A stretch of DNA of 64,000 nucleotides from Pedobacter rhodius (GCF_027213645.1 NZ_JAPWGL010000004.1:479051-543050), one strand, 5' to 3'. Shown: positions 1 to 10,054, counted from the first letter of the stretch. Numbers and translations: made by a program. Notes: a model not told the origin generated them from the sequence alone.

Positions 1-3000
1 AATTTTATAACTTAAAGTGATTTCCCGCATTTTAATATAGCTGTTATCAAAAATTTCACCTTCGGTTAATGAACCCTCACCCCAGTTATAAGTTGTTAAA
101 TAATAATCCGCTGCAGATAAAATTTTTGTATTCGTTAAACCTGTCGTTTGATTTACACCCTGTAATATTACGCCATCATTATAAGTTTTACCATTAACGG
201 TATAGGCAATTCCGCCATTGGCAGCATCTCTGTATTCCATTGAATTTTCTAACATACCTGCACCACGCATGTATTTAAGGTTAGGCGCAATCATTTTACC
301 ACCTAAACGATAATCAATCGTAAAATCTAAAGCAACATTACCATAGCTTAATGTATTTGAAAAACCACCAACTGCTTTAGGCATAATGTTACCTGCTTTT
401 ACATAAACGGTATTGTCCATTACGTAAAAACCATCATCATTGATTAAGTAATTACCATTGGCATCTGTTTTACGCGGACGGATGTAGATGTTACCCAACT
501 CTTCTCCTGCTCTTGCAACAATTTTTGATGTGGCCTGATCTGAAGAATAGAAGTTTATTTCTGAGTTCGCATCTTTTAATGAGTTTACTTTAGATTTGTT
601 TGTAGAGAAGTTCAATCTGGTATCCCATCTGAATTTACCTGCAATTGGGGTCGCATTAAGCGCAACTTCAAAACCTCTGTTACCAATCTCACCAACATTT
701 ACAATCTGACTTTTTGCACCATTCGTGGAAGTTACATCAAGTGGTAAAATCTGGTTTTTAATTTTGTTATCATAATAACTTACATCTAAACCCAGGCGTC
801 CTTTTAGAAAACGAGTTTCTAAACCGAACTCTGCTTCGTGTTTTTTCTCAGGCATTAAACCTAAGTTTCCATAAGCACTTGCTGAAACGATAGATGGTAC
901 AGAACCATTAATGGTTTGTAATGAATTTTGTGTATAAGAAACGTTTGCTTCATAAATCGGAGGGGCGTTACCCACAACACCATAAGAGGCTCTTAATTTA
1001 CCATAAGTCCAGAATGACGGTAACTTAACCAAATCACTGAATACAAAACCACTATTTACTGAATAGTATGAATACTGGTTATTTCCCGGAGGTAAAGTTG
1101 ACACATATTCCTGACGGGCTGTACCTTCAACGAATAAGAAATCCTTATAACTCAAATTTAATAAACCCAGATAAGCATATTTCAATTGTTCTTTACGCGC
1201 TTCTGAAGTTTCTGCAATACCGAAAGAGTTTGAAAGTGCGAAGAAATTCTCTGTTACCAGTCCATCTCTTGTATTCGATCTTAAATCCTTATAGGTTTCT
1301 TTTCTGCCCTGGTAACCGCCACTTAATGAAACTGCAAAATCTTGTCCTATTTTATTAGAATACGTTAATAATGCATCTCCATACAACACTGAATACTGTC
1401 CCTGGGTTGTGGTATAAGAACCTGTACTTGTATTGCCATTTAATGCACTTGGAATTTCAGTATACTGACGGTTTTCCGTTTTAGCACTGGTGTAATCGTT
1501 ACCAATACGGCCTCTGAATTTTAAGTTTTTGGCAACATCATAGTTTAAAGTAAAACTGGATAATAACCTGTTCTCGTTTTCATCATATTTATTTTTAAGC
1601 TGCTGCCAGTAAAAATCCAGTAAATTTGTTGCTCTGATATTAAAAATAAACGGTTCAGGACGAGCTGTTTGATCGAAAGTAGCATATTTATAACCGTTAC
1701 TGGTTTGGTATTTCTGCTTCATTAAATCCATATCCTCCGCTCTGCTAAAGAAACCACCAAAAGAACCTAATACCTGACCTAACTGATAAGGTCTGTTTTT
1801 TGTCAGGGTATTTACATAACTTACAATAACATCAGCGGTTAACTTTGGCGCTAACTTAATTGTAGAGTTTAAGTTAAACGTATTTCTTGTACCTGTATTT
1901 CCTGGCTGAGTACCTTTATAATCGAGTCTAGACGCTGAAAAACGATAATTAACGCCTTCCGTTTGATTGGAAATTGCAACGTTAGCATTTGATGTATAAC
2001 CGGTTTGATAAACATCTCTGTAATTATCCGGTTGAGGAGAATAAGAGCGGATTGAGCCATCCCACCACCTTACTTGCTGGCCTTCCATTTTCGGTCCAAA
2101 ATTCGCATAAGCTCTGAAATATGGTCTGAAACCACTTGGAGATTGTGCATCAGGAATCCATCCTTCTTCCGTAGCACCATTCGCTACGTTTGTTTCTCTA
2201 TCGTACCCAGGACCATAAGTGTTTTGAAAATTTGGAAGAAACGCAACTTTATCAACCGAACCCTGGTAATTAAAGTCGACGCCTAAACCTCTGTTTTTAG
2301 AACCTTTTTTGGTTGTAATAACAACCACACCGCTAGCCGCATCAGAACCATACAATGCAGATGCACTTGCACCTTTCAATATTGTTAAGGTTTCGATATC
2401 AGCCGGGTTAATGTCTAAAATACCATTACCTCTAACACGCTGGTCATCCCAATAGTTATTATTGTTGGCGCCGGCAGCGCCATTTTGTCCGTCATTTCTA
2501 ATCATCACACCATCAACAACATAAAGTGGTTGTTGATTGTAATTGATGGAGTTGATACCACGAATCTGAACATTTACAGCGCTACTTGCGCCACCCGGAG
2601 CAGTTGTAATTTTTACACCCGCAGCTTTACCATATAATGCAGATGCAAAATTTGTATTACCACCTTCAGTTAATTGCTTAGCCGTTACCGTGCTTACAGC
2701 ATAACCTAACGATTTTTCCTGGCGTTTAATACCGAGTGCAGTCGTTACAACATTGACCTCGTCCAGCTGACTTGCGTTCTCTTTAAGTGTAATATTAAAA
2801 GTCGATTGCCCGCTATACGCAACCTCTTGCTTGGTAAATCCAATGGCAGAAAACACCAAAACCTCATTAGGGTTAACAGAAATAGAAAATTTTCCATTAC
2901 CGTCGGTTTGTGTTGCCTTAGTTGTCCCTTTCACAGAAACGTTAACACCAGGCACAACGCCGGTTGCATCCTTTACTGTTCCTGTAACAGTTTTCTGTGC

Positions 3001-3066
3001 GAAAGTTGCTATTGTTATTAAGGTAAACAATAACGTACTTAAGCACTTTAAGTAAATTTTATTCAT
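1..3066 (-). CDS. SusC/RagA-family TonB-dependent outer membrane transporter, 3' end cut by window edge
   Basis: The frame is open from an ATG at 3066 to base 1 (1022 codons, no stop), so the C-terminus lies outside the window. The N-terminus reads as a signal peptide ending in TFAQ. A carboxypeptidase-D-like beta-sandwich follows (TVTGTVKDATG, then FSAIGFTKQEV), then a TonB plug with the SusC signature LYGSDAASGVVVITTKKG, then a beta-barrel rich in aromatic strands. The family imports oligosaccharides, peptides or other large nutrients across the outer membrane with a SusD lipoprotein; the SusD gene would be expected just outside the window. The ROK repressor gene sits 107 bp upstream on the same strand and is the obvious candidate regulator. 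The substrate cannot be told from this sequence. Confidence 0.95.
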   Translation of the reverse strand, partial: MNKIYLKCLSTLLFTLITIATFAQKTVTGTVKDATGVVPGVNVSVKGTTKATQTDGNGKFSISVNPNEVLVFSAIGFTKQEVAYSGQSTFNITLKENASQLDEVNVVTTALGIKRQEKSLGYAVSTVTAKQLTEGGNTNFASALYGKAAGVKITTAPGGASSAVNVQIRGINSINYNQQPLYVVDGVMIRNDGQNGAAGANNNNYWDDQRVRGNGILDINPADIETLTILKGASASALYGSDAASGVVVITTKKGSKNRGLGVDFNYQGSVDKVAFLPNFQNTYGPGYDRETNVANGATEEGWIPDAQSPSGFRPYFRAYANFGPKMEGQQVRWWDGSIRSYSPQPDNYRDVYQTGYTSNANVAISNQTEGVNYRFSASRLDYKGTQPGNTGTRNTFNLNSTIKLAPKLTADVIVSYVNTLTKNRPYQLGQVLGSFGGFFSRAEDMDLMKQKYQTSNGYKYATFDQTARPEPFIFNIRATNLLDFYWQQLKNKYDENENRLLSSFTLNYDVAKNLKFRGRIGNDYTSAKTENRQYTEIPSALNGNTSTGSYTTTQGQYSVLYGDALLTYSNKIGQDFAVSLSGGYQGRKETYKDLRSNTRDGLVTENFFALSNSFGIAETSEARKEQLKYAYLGLLNLSYKDFLFVEGTARQEYVSTLPPGNNQYSYYSVNSGFVFSDLVKLPSFWTYGKLRASYGVVGNAPPIYEANVSYTQNSLQTINGSVPSIVSASAYGNLGLMPEKKHEAEFGLETRFLKGRLGLDVSYYDNKIKNQILPLDVTSTNGAKSQIVNVGEIGNRGFEVALNATPIAGKFRWDTRLNFSTNKSKVNSLKDANSEINFYSSDQATSKIVARAGEELGNIYIRPRKTDANGNYLINDDGFYVMDNTVYVKAGNIMPKAVGGFSNTLSYGNVALDFTIDYRLGGKMIAPNLKYMRGAGMLENSMEYRDAANGGIAYTVNGKTYNDGVILQGVNQTTGLTNTKILSAADYYLTTYNWGEGSLTEGEIFDNSYIKMREITLSYKI

Positions 3067-3173
3067 TTTTTTGTTGTTAGTAGTTATCTATTAATTAGTT
3101 GTTGAGTAAGTGATGTTTAGTTCAGGTCTTTTATTTCTCCATAATTATATGTTTTTGTTAATTATTTTTTTGA

Positions 3174-4361
3174 CTAATCGAAATTACTGTGCTCTACAAC
3201 CAGGCTTGCTGCTGCTAAAAGTTCTGCCTGCTCTGCAAGTTGAGAAAGTACTATACTTGTTTGTTCTGCTATCCTGGGTATACAAAACTTATTTATGGCC
3301 TGTTGTATTGGCGGTAAAAGCATCTTACCTGCTTTTGCACCCCGCCCGCTTAAAACAATTCTTTCCGGGTTCATGATGTGAATTAAAGTCGCTAAGCCTT
3401 TACCGATCTGAAATGCAGCATCAAACAATATCGATATGGCTACCGGATCCTGTTTTACAACCGCATCAAGAAAATGATCTGCATGATGCTTATTCTTATC
3501 TTTAAAAAGCTCCGTCATAATTGTTGGTTCACCCTTATTTACAGCCTCTTCCGCTTTATTTACCATTACCAGTAATGAAGTTTCAACTTCAAGACACCCT
3601 CTTTTACCACAAGAACATAGTGTATCAGAATTAGATAAAGGAATATGACTGAATTCACCTGCGTAACCACTGCTACCACGATATAAGTTTCCATTTACAA
3701 TCATGCCTAAACCGGTTCCCCAACCAATATTTAATACGAGAACATCTTTTAAATCAGCCGCTTCACCAAAATGAAGTTCAGCCAATGCAATTAAACTCGA
3801 ATCGTTATCTAAAAAGACTGGTAAATTCAATTTCCGGAACAAATAACCTTGAAGACTATTCCCATCTTCAATTGGCATAAAAGAATAATTCATTCCTTTT
3901 TCTGCATTTACAAATCCCGGCATCCCTATACCAACACCTAACAGATTTTCTCTATTTATATCAGATTTGGCTATACACTCGTTGATAAATTTTACTAATA
4001 AATCAGCACTACCTTCGGCAGACATGTTTAAATCAACTAATTGCGTCGGCAGAATCTTTTTATTGGACAAATCATAAATTGTAAGCCTGGTAATAAATTG
4101 ATCCATCGCTACCGCAACAGTATATTTTTTATAATCCGGGTTTAAAAGAAACATGACCGGCCTTCTGCCACCTGTTGAAGGTGCAAAACCCTGCTCAATA
4201 ACTTGTCCTTCCTTTATTAATCCATTAACAATAGACGTAACTAATGGCAGGCTTTTTTGAGTAAGCCTGCTTAAATCAGTTAGGGATAATACCTTCTTAT
4301 AATATAAATGCTTTATAACATCAGCTTTTAGCTGCTCACTTTTTTTTACTATAGCCGACAT
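3174..4361 (-). CDS. ROK-family transcriptional repressor (NagC/XylR type)
   Basis: This 395-residue protein has an N-terminal winged helix (about 10-60) and a ROK sugar-kinase fold. The zinc motif CSCGKRGC (249-256) with nearby His239 and the DND motif at 185-187, where the kinase catalytic Asp would be, are both visible. The N-terminal DNA-binding domain makes it a regulator rather than a plain kinase; such proteins release DNA when they bind a sugar or sugar phosphate. It lies directly upstream of and co-directional with the truncated SusC gene, so local control of that nutrient-uptake locus is likely (inference). A -7 element sits 20 bp upstream of the ATG. Confidence 0.88.
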   Translation of the reverse strand: MSAIVKKSEQLKADVIKHLYYKKVLSLTDLSRLTQKSLPLVTSIVNGLIKEGQVIEQGFAPSTGGRRPVMFLLNPDYKKYTVAVAMDQFITRLTIYDLSNKKILPTQLVDLNMSAEGSADLLVKFINECIAKSDINRENLLGVGIGMPGFVNAEKGMNYSFMPIEDGNSLQGYLFRKLNLPVFLDNDSSLIALAELHFGEAADLKDVLVLNIGWGTGLGMIVNGNLYRGSSGYAGEFSHIPLSNSDTLCSCGKRGCLEVETSLLVMVNKAEEAVNKGEPTIMTELFKDKNKHHADHFLDAVVKQDPVAISILFDAAFQIGKGLATLIHIMNPERIVLSGRGAKAGKMLLPPIQQAINKFCIPRIAEQTSIVLSQLAEQAELLAAASLVVEHSNFD

Positions 4362-4380
4362 TTTTATTTGGTTTCTAAAA

Positions 4381-4388
4381 CAAACTTA
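4381..4388 (-). promoter_or_regulatory. Candidate Bacteroidota -7 element of the ROK gene
   Basis: Read on the minus strand the sequence is TAAGTTTG, an exact match to TAnnTTTG, 20 bp before the ROK ATG. A TTG lies at 4407-4405, but the 16-nt spacing is shorter than usual for the -33 box, so only the -7 part is well supported. Confidence 0.45.
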
Positions 4389-4446
4389 ATAAAAAAAAAT
4401 AAAACAATTATAATCTTTTTAAAAAAATTAAAAAGATTAACTAACT

Positions 4447-4484
4447 AAAAAAAAACGACTTACATCGTGATGTAAGTCGTTTTT
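4447..4484 (-). terminator. Rho-independent terminator after lepB
   Basis: There is a near-perfect 11-12 bp stem (ACGACTTACATC at 4455-4466 with its complement at 4469-4480) flanked by an A tract on one side and a T tract on the other. It can therefore act on both strands. It lies 18 bp beyond the lepB stop and separates lepB from the ROK gene. Confidence 0.85.
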
Positions 4485-4501
4485 CAGTTTGTTAATTATT
4501 T

Positions 4502-5698
4502 CTAATGAATTCCCTTCAGCAATCTGCTCCAGCGTATTTTATGCAGGAAAGATGCTTCACTATCCCAACTCATCCAAATAAATAAGGCTTTACCTACGAT
4601 ATGGTCTTCGGGCACAAAGCCCCAGTAACGTGAATCTGCAGAATTATGGCGGTTATCGCCCATCATCCAGTAATAATTCATTTTAAAAGTATATGATGTT
4701 GCGATTTTATCATTGATATACCAGTCTTTTCCTTTTTGTTCAACTTTATTACCTTCATAGGTTCTGATGGCCCTGTAATATAAAGGCATGGTATTGCTGT
4801 CGATCTTAACCGTCCATCCTTTAGCCGGAATTTTTATCGGACCGAAATTATCCCTGTTCCAAACCCGGTTAGGATCATGCGGGAACAAGCCGCCAGTCTC
4901 AATTTCGCTGGCCGGAGCTGCATCCATATTTACAGATTTAACAAAATCTAAAGCCCTGAGTTCGTCGGCCATTTCAGGAGATATGTTTACCACATAAGTA
5001 TTCGTAGCTACTGCAGGTGTATTGCCAAGGTCTAATTTAAATTCGTCAAGGGCCGAATAATTAAAATCCATTGTTTTAAACTCCAGCCGATAAGGCATCA
5101 TACCTGTACTTTTCAATGGTTCATCCTTACCGTTTACGTTGGCGATACCATTCTTCATGCTGATTACATCGCCGGCGATGCCAATACAGCGTTTAATAAA
5201 GTTTTCGCGTTTATCAACCGGTCTGCTGGTTATCGTAAACTGGCTGTGAACAGATGCCCTGCCATACTGCCTGACCAAATCATAATAACTTGGCACCTGA
5301 TTTTCTACTGCTACGGTATCACCTTCAGGAAAGTTAAATACCACCACATCGTTTCTTTTAACATCGGATAAGCCCGGCAAACGGCGATATTTCCATTGAA
5401 CGCCATCCCAATACGCTTTTGTTGATGTCGTTAAGGGCATGGTATGGTGTGCGAAAGGGAAGGCAACCGGTGTCATCGGGATACGGGCACCATAATTTAC
5501 CTTACTTACAAAAAGAAAATCACCTATTAACAACGAACGCTCCATTGAACCTGAAGGAATGGTGTAAGCTTCGATAAAAAACACCCTGATTATGGTTGCT
5601 GCAATTACGGCAAAAACAATCGCATCCACCCATTCGCGGGTTTTAGTTTTTTTCTTTTTATTGGCATCCTTTTTTTTCTGCCAGAATTTATAATTCAT
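4502..5698 (-). CDS. lepB: Signal peptidase I
   Basis: This 398-residue protein cleaves signal peptides from exported proteins at the outer face of the inner membrane. It has a basic N-terminus, one membrane segment (about 24-42), the catalytic serine in PSGSME (Ser51), the catalytic lysine in IKRCIGIAGD (Lys169), and the C-terminal box GDNRHNSADSR. It is longer than proteobacterial LepB because of insertions between the boxes, which is usual in Bacteroidota. It follows dapB after 145 bp in the conserved parAB-DUF5683-dapB-lepB order and is closed by a strong hairpin. Confidence 0.96.
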   Translation of the reverse strand: MNYKFWQKKKDANKKKKTKTREWVDAIVFAVIAATIIRVFFIEAYTIPSGSMERSLLIGDFLFVSKVNYGARIPMTPVAFPFAHHTMPLTTSTKAYWDGVQWKYRRLPGLSDVKRNDVVVFNFPEGDTVAVENQVPSYYDLVRQYGRASVHSQFTITSRPVDKRENFIKRCIGIAGDVISMKNGIANVNGKDEPLKSTGMMPYRLEFKTMDFNYSALDEFKLDLGNTPAVATNTYVVNISPEMADELRALDFVKSVNMDAAPASEIETGGLFPHDPNRVWNRDNFGPIKIPAKGWTVKIDSNTMPLYYRAIRTYEGNKVEQKGKDWYINDKIATSYTFKMNYYWMMGDNRHNSADSRYWGFVPEDHIVGKALFIWMSWDSEASFLHKIRWSRLLKGIH

Positions 5699-5843
5699 AT
5701 TTATGTTTAGTTGGTTAACGGCTTAATTATGCAAACCGGTTAACTGTTATCTGATTTTTTCCTTCGGTATGATTACACTGATTAGGTGATTCCACCGATT
5801 TAACTTATTCCTAATTTAGATCTTCCGCTTTAGTCTTTTAGCT

Positions 5844-6578
5844 TTACTCAAATATATCAGTAATACTGAAGAATCCTTTTTTATTTTCAAGCCATTCGGC
5901 AGCTACAACTGCGCCAAGCGCAAAGCCTGCCCTGCTATGTGCGGTATGTTTAATCTCAATTTCATCAACCTCACTGCTGTAAATTACCGTGTGCGTTCCG
6001 GGTATATTTTCAATCCGGTGCGACTCAATCAGCAACTGCTCCGGCTTTGGAAATAATTCTACGTTCGTGCCAACCACTTCATTTAACCATTCCGATTTTC
6101 TATCCAGGTTATCAACAATACCTTCCGCAATTGTAATCGCCGTACCGCTTGGTGCATCGAGCTTTTGCGTATGGTGAATCTCTTCCACCTGAACTTCATA
6201 AGCCGGATAATTATTCATCAGCTTGGCTAAAGTTTGGTTTAGCTTAAAAAATAAATTAACGCCGATACTAAAGTTAGACCCATACAACAAGGTATTGTTA
6301 CTGCTGTTGCATTCATTTTTAACTTCCTGTAATTTGCCGTACCAACCTGTTGTGCCAACCACTACCGGTACATTGGCATCAAAACAGGTGTAAATATTTT
6401 TCAAAACCGAATCCGGTGTACTAAAATCAATCGCTACATCTGCAGCTTTCAGATTTTGACGTGTTAAATCGTCCTGATTATCAATTGATATTTTTAAAAC
6501 GATTTCGTGGCCACGTTCCAATGCAAATTTTTCGATAATCTGCCCCATTTTACCATATCCTAAAAGCGCAATTTTCAT
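5844..6578 (-). CDS. dapB: 4-hydroxy-tetrahydrodipicolinate reductase
   Basis: This 244-residue protein catalyses the NAD(P)H-dependent step of the diaminopimelate/lysine pathway. The N-terminal Rossmann motif GYGKMGQ (7-13), the VVGTTGW segment, and the substrate-binding and catalytic block EIHHTQKLDAPSGTA are all present. It lies 44 bp after the DUF5683 gene and is probably part of the same transcription unit. Length is normal for Bacteroidota DapB. Confidence 0.96.
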   Translation of the reverse strand: MKIALLGYGKMGQIIEKFALERGHEIVLKISIDNQDDLTRQNLKAADVAIDFSTPDSVLKNIYTCFDANVPVVVGTTGWYGKLQEVKNECNSSNNTLLYGSNFSIGVNLFFKLNQTLAKLMNNYPAYEVQVEEIHHTQKLDAPSGTAITIAEGIVDNLDRKSEWLNEVVGTNVELFPKPEQLLIESHRIENIPGTHTVIYSSEVDEIEIKHTAHSRAGFALGAVVAAEWLENKKGFFSITDIFE

Positions 6579-6622
6579 CTATTTAAATTTGTTTTAATTG
6601 TGATGAGGTTTATTTTTATGTA

Positions 6623-7363
6623 TTAAAATCTTAACGAGACTTTTAAAGCCGGCATGGTATTAAAACCATACATCGAATTCGGATTGCTCATTAAAGATGG
6701 CGTTACTTTCAATGCAACAGAATCATCTATGTTAAAGAAATTTAACCTTGCAGCAACATACGCATCGATAACCTGTACGGCATAAACGGCAAAGTAGGAG
6801 AAAATAACAATCTGTGTATTTCTTTTGAAAATCGCCTGAGCTTCAGTAACGTTGGTATCTCCATATCTGACAAGATCAGGATTTACAGGTTGTTTCTTCG
6901 TTGGGTCTGTCTCCAGCCTGTTAAATGCCCTAACCTGGGCCTCCTTTAAAAAAATCTTATAGCTGTTTCGATTATCGATATAAGATATCGTGAGCAAAGT
7001 AAATCCGCCATAAATAAGACCAACCTTACCTAAGGTATATGTTTTCTGCCAGAAATGCCCTGTTTTTTCGCCACGTGCATTAAGCTTATCTCGTAACAAC
7101 TGATTGTTATACAGCTGGCCCCAACCCGGAATAATTAAAGATTTAAAAATGGCTTTCCGACCGGCAATTTTACCAGGGTTAATATATTTTACTTTCGCTG
7201 TATCTTGTCTTCTGGAAGAAGAATCGATTTTAACGGCTTTTTGTGGGATTGCCCGGGTTGTATCTAAAGGCTTTAAAACAGTATCCTTAACCTGCGCAGA
7301 TGCCAGATTTACAAATAAAAATGTAAATACTAAAAATAGTGTTAAATGTGTCGCCTTTAGCAT
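6623..7363 (-). CDS. DUF5683 family exported/membrane protein
   Basis: The protein has a signal peptide (LTLFLVFTFLFVNLASAQ) followed by a conserved region with IPGWGQLYN and two hydrophobic stretches, as in the DUF5683 family that sits beside parB in many Bacteroidota. No biochemical role is established. I place the start at the ATG at 7363, which overlaps the parB stop by one base (TAATG) and suggests translational coupling. A TTG start six bases earlier is possible but less likely. Confidence 0.8.
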   Translation of the reverse strand: MLKATHLTLFLVFTFLFVNLASAQVKDTVLKPLDTTRAIPQKAVKIDSSSRRQDTAKVKYINPGKIAGRKAIFKSLIIPGWGQLYNNQLLRDKLNARGEKTGHFWQKTYTLGKVGLIYGGFTLLTISYIDNRNSYKIFLKEAQVRAFNRLETDPTKKQPVNPDLVRYGDTNVTEAQAIFKRNTQIVIFSYFAVYAVQVIDAYVAARLNFFNIDDSVALKVTPSLMSNPNSMYGFNTMPALKVSLRF

Positions 7364-8271
7364 TACCAATCTAATAACTCTAAAATTCTGTTTAAGTCGT
7401 CGTCACTTACAAAAGGAATTTCTATTGCACCTTTACCGTTTTGAGTAACTTTTAACTTTACACGAGTTGCAAATTTTGACGCTAAATCATCTTGCAGTTT
7501 TTGATATTGAAAAGATACACCTTTTGCTTTTGGTTTATCTTCAATTTTAAGGGGTGTATGCTGCAGGTTGCGAACCAATTCCTCCACTTTACGAACGGAT
7601 AAACCTTTTTCTAAAATTTCCTGGTGTATAAACAATTGCTTATCAACACCATCAACATTAATTAAAGCACGGGCATGCCCCATTGATATTCTTTGGTCGC
7701 GAATGGATGCCTGTATTGCAGGCGGAAGTTTTAATAAACGTAAATAATTGGTAACCGTGGTGCGGTTTTTCCCTACCCGTTCACCTAACTGTTCTTGTTT
7801 TAAACCGACTTCATCAATCATTCTCTGGAAACTCAGTGCAACTTCAATTGCATTTAAGTTTTCCCGCTGAATGTTTTCGATTAGTGCCATTTCCAGCATT
7901 TGCTGGTCGTTAGCACTGCGGATATAAGCAGGAATCTGTGTTAAGCCGGCCAATTTTGAAGCCCTGAATCTTCTTTCACCGGAGATTAACTGGTATTTAT
8001 TGGCGCCGGTTTTTCTAACGGTAATGGGCTGAATTAAACCCTGAACTTTAATGGAATCGGCAAGTTCATTTAAGGCAACCTGGTCAAACTCAGTACGGGG
8101 TTGATATGGATTAGTTTCAACTTCAGTTAAACTTACATGACTGATGTTACCAATCTGCTCGGTTTCACTTACCGCATTTACCTGCTGTTTCGGCGGATGA
8201 GCAGATTCGCTATCATCTAAAAGCGCACTTAACCCTCTTCCTAAACCTGTTTTTCGCTGAAAAGATGTCAT
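7363..8271 (-). CDS. parB: Chromosome-partitioning protein ParB (CTP-dependent DNA clamp)
   Basis: This 302-residue protein has the N-terminal ParA-interacting motif GLGRGLSALL (9-18). The ParB/Spo0J CTP-binding domain contains GERRFRAS (98-105) and the ENIQRENLNAIE box, then a helix-turn-helix (about 155-205, including RVGKNRTTVTNYLRLL), a linker and a C-terminal dimerisation domain. It loads at parS near the origin and drives segregation with ParA. It lies 7 bp after parA. I saw no parS-like CACGTG-centred palindrome in the window. Confidence 0.95.
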   Translation of the reverse strand: MTSFQRKTGLGRGLSALLDDSESAHPPKQQVNAVSETEQIGNISHVSLTEVETNPYQPRTEFDQVALNELADSIKVQGLIQPITVRKTGANKYQLISGERRFRASKLAGLTQIPAYIRSANDQQMLEMALIENIQRENLNAIEVALSFQRMIDEVGLKQEQLGERVGKNRTTVTNYLRLLKLPPAIQASIRDQRISMGHARALINVDGVDKQLFIHQEILEKGLSVRKVEELVRNLQHTPLKIEDKPKAKGVSFQYQKLQDDLASKFATRVKLKVTQNGKGAIEIPFVSDDDLNRILELLDW

Positions 8272-8278
8272 CTATAAT

Positions 8279-9082
8279 TTATAAAGTTGCTGTATCAATA
8301 TTTTCTTCTTCTTTCAATAAGCCGTTTTTCTTAACGATTTCGCGGGCAAGATTTAAGTAATTGATGGCACCCTTGCAATTTGCATCATGCATAATTACGG
8401 ATACACCATAACTTGGCGCCTCGCTTAACCTGGTATTACGCTGAATAATTGTATCGAAAACCAACTCGTGGAAATGCGTTCTGACTTCTTCCACAACCTG
8501 GTTTGATAAGCGCAAACGAACATCGTACATGGTCAATAAAATGCCTTCGATTTCTAATTCAGGATTTAAACGGTTCTGCACAATTTTAATTGTATTCAAC
8601 AATTTACCTAAACCTTCCAACGCGAAGTATTCACATTGAACCGGAATGATAACAGAGTCTGCAGCTGTTAATGCGTTGATGGTAATTAAGCCCAAAGATG
8701 GTGAACAATCGATAATGATGAAGTCGTACTGATCTTTGATTTTCTCCAGAACAGCCTTCATTTTATATTCGCGGTTGTTCAGGTTAATCATCTCAATTTC
8801 GGCACCTACCAAATCGATATGTGCAGGCAGCAAATCTAAATTTGGTGTATCTGTTTTTTGAATCGCCTGTAGGGGATCGATATCGTTAATGATACATTCA
8901 TAAATACTATCTTTTATATTTCTTGGGTCGAAACCAATACCTGACGTTGAATTTGCCTGAGGATCAGCATCTACCAATAATGTTTTATATTCCAGCACGG
9001 CTAAACTCGCAGCCAGGTTTATTGATGAGGTTGTTTTACCAACACCACCTTTTTGATTTGCTAATGCAATAATTTTGCTCAT
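8279..9082 (-). CDS. parA: Chromosome-partitioning ATPase ParA (Soj family)
   Basis: This 267-residue protein has the deviant Walker A motif KGGVGKTT (11-18), DADPQANST (Walker A'), and the Walker B region FIIIDCSPSLG. It is the ATPase partner of ParB, binds non-specific DNA as an ATP dimer, and forms the first gene of the parAB-DUF5683-dapB-lepB run. It is divergent from the flavin reductase gene at 9264 across a 181-bp AT-rich spacer that should hold both promoters. Confidence 0.96.
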   Translation of the reverse strand: MSKIIALANQKGGVGKTTSSINLAASLAVLEYKTLLVDADPQANSTSGIGFDPRNIKDSIYECIINDIDPLQAIQKTDTPNLDLLPAHIDLVGAEIEMINLNNREYKMKAVLEKIKDQYDFIIIDCSPSLGLITINALTAADSVIIPVQCEYFALEGLGKLLNTIKIVQNRLNPELEIEGILLTMYDVRLRLSNQVVEEVRTHFHELVFDTIIQRNTRLSEAPSYGVSVIMHDANCKGAINYLNLAREIVKKNGLLKEEENIDTATL

Positions 9083-9263
9083 CTATATATCAGAAATTTA
9101 CTTAACGCTTATTTAGCAAGGTTATTTTATGCCTTTTAATCGATTAAAAGTTCTATTTTTGCGCTGTTTACGCCCTTTTTCTCAATCAGCTAAGATACAA
9201 ACTATATGGTAATTTTAGCAATTAGGGCATTCGCGTTTTAAACATCTTATTAACAATTTGCCC

Positions 9264-9785
9264 ATGATTACGATTATAGCTGCCACGAACAGACCCAATA
9301 GCAATACGTTAAAAGTTGCCGCATATTACCGGCAACAACTTAAAATCAAGGGTGTAGAATCTAACTTACTCAGCCTGGAGCATTTACCTGCCGATGTTTT
9401 GAATACCGACATGTATGGTAAACGGTCGGAAGCTTTTCAGAAAATTCAGGATTTAATTTTAACTACGGATAAATTTATCTTTATCATGCCCGAATACAAC
9501 GGGAGTTATCCGGGTGTGTTAAAAGTACTTATTGATGCTTGTAACTTTCCCGAAAGTTTTTACGATAAAAAAGCGGCTTTGGTTGGCATTTCATCCGGCA
9601 AGTATGGCAATATTCGCGGCGTGGATCATTTTACTGGTGTTTGCCATTATATCCATTTAAACGTTTTGCCTTTACGCCTGCATATTCCAAACATTAAAAC
9701 AGAGTTGGATACCGATGGGAATTTGATAAAAGAAGATACCATCAAGTTTACGAGTGAACAGATAGATAAGTTTATTCATTTCTAA
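9264..9785 (+). CDS. NADPH-dependent FMN reductase-like flavoprotein
   Basis: This 173-residue flavodoxin-fold protein has the FMN phosphate loop near the N-terminus (ATNRPNSNT) and the second flavin loop MPEYNGSYPGVLKVLID. It belongs to the NAD(P)H-dependent FMN/quinone reductase family, so it should reduce flavin or quinones in the cytoplasm. I chose the ATG at 9264; an upstream TTG at 9258 adds only two residues. It stands alone, followed by a repeat-rich spacer. Confidence 0.85.
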   Translation: MITIIAATNRPNSNTLKVAAYYRQQLKIKGVESNLLSLEHLPADVLNTDMYGKRSEAFQKIQDLILTTDKFIFIMPEYNGSYPGVLKVLIDACNFPESFYDKKAALVGISSGKYGNIRGVDHFTGVCHYIHLNVLPLRLHIPNIKTELDTDGNLIKEDTIKFTSEQIDKFIHF

Positions 9786-9876
9786 ACCAGGATTGGAACA
9801 GGATTTTGGGATTTTAATTCCAATCTGATTCCATGAGGCTATTTCATAAATCAATTTATCTTTGGATATTGTCTCG

Positions 9877-9933
9877 TTGAGCTTGTCGAAACGCCTCAAA
9901 AGGCAGCTTGTGTAAGTCTTTCGACAGGCTCAA
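9877..9933. repeat. Palindromic intergenic repeat (TTCGACAGGCTCA family, copy 1)
   Basis: The arms TTGAGCTTGTCGAA (9877-9890) and TTCGACAGGCTCAA (9920-9933) are imperfect inverted copies, followed by GATGACA. Related copies occur at 12275-12344 and 21917-21939. The spacer 9786-10116 has no convincing gene; it holds this element and the hairpin at 10055. Confidence 0.75.
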
Positions 9934-10054
9934 GATGACATTTCGTATTTATGAGACAGTCTCGTTTATTAGGCAAATATCTGTTTGCCCGAATATTTTG
10001 CAGGTTCACGCAGATTTAAATGCATACTGGGTTATGACATCTTTTTATATAATT

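Noticed and set aside
7000..9260. parS site near parAB
   Set aside because: No CACGTG-centred 16-bp palindrome of parS type is visible; parS may lie elsewhere near the origin.
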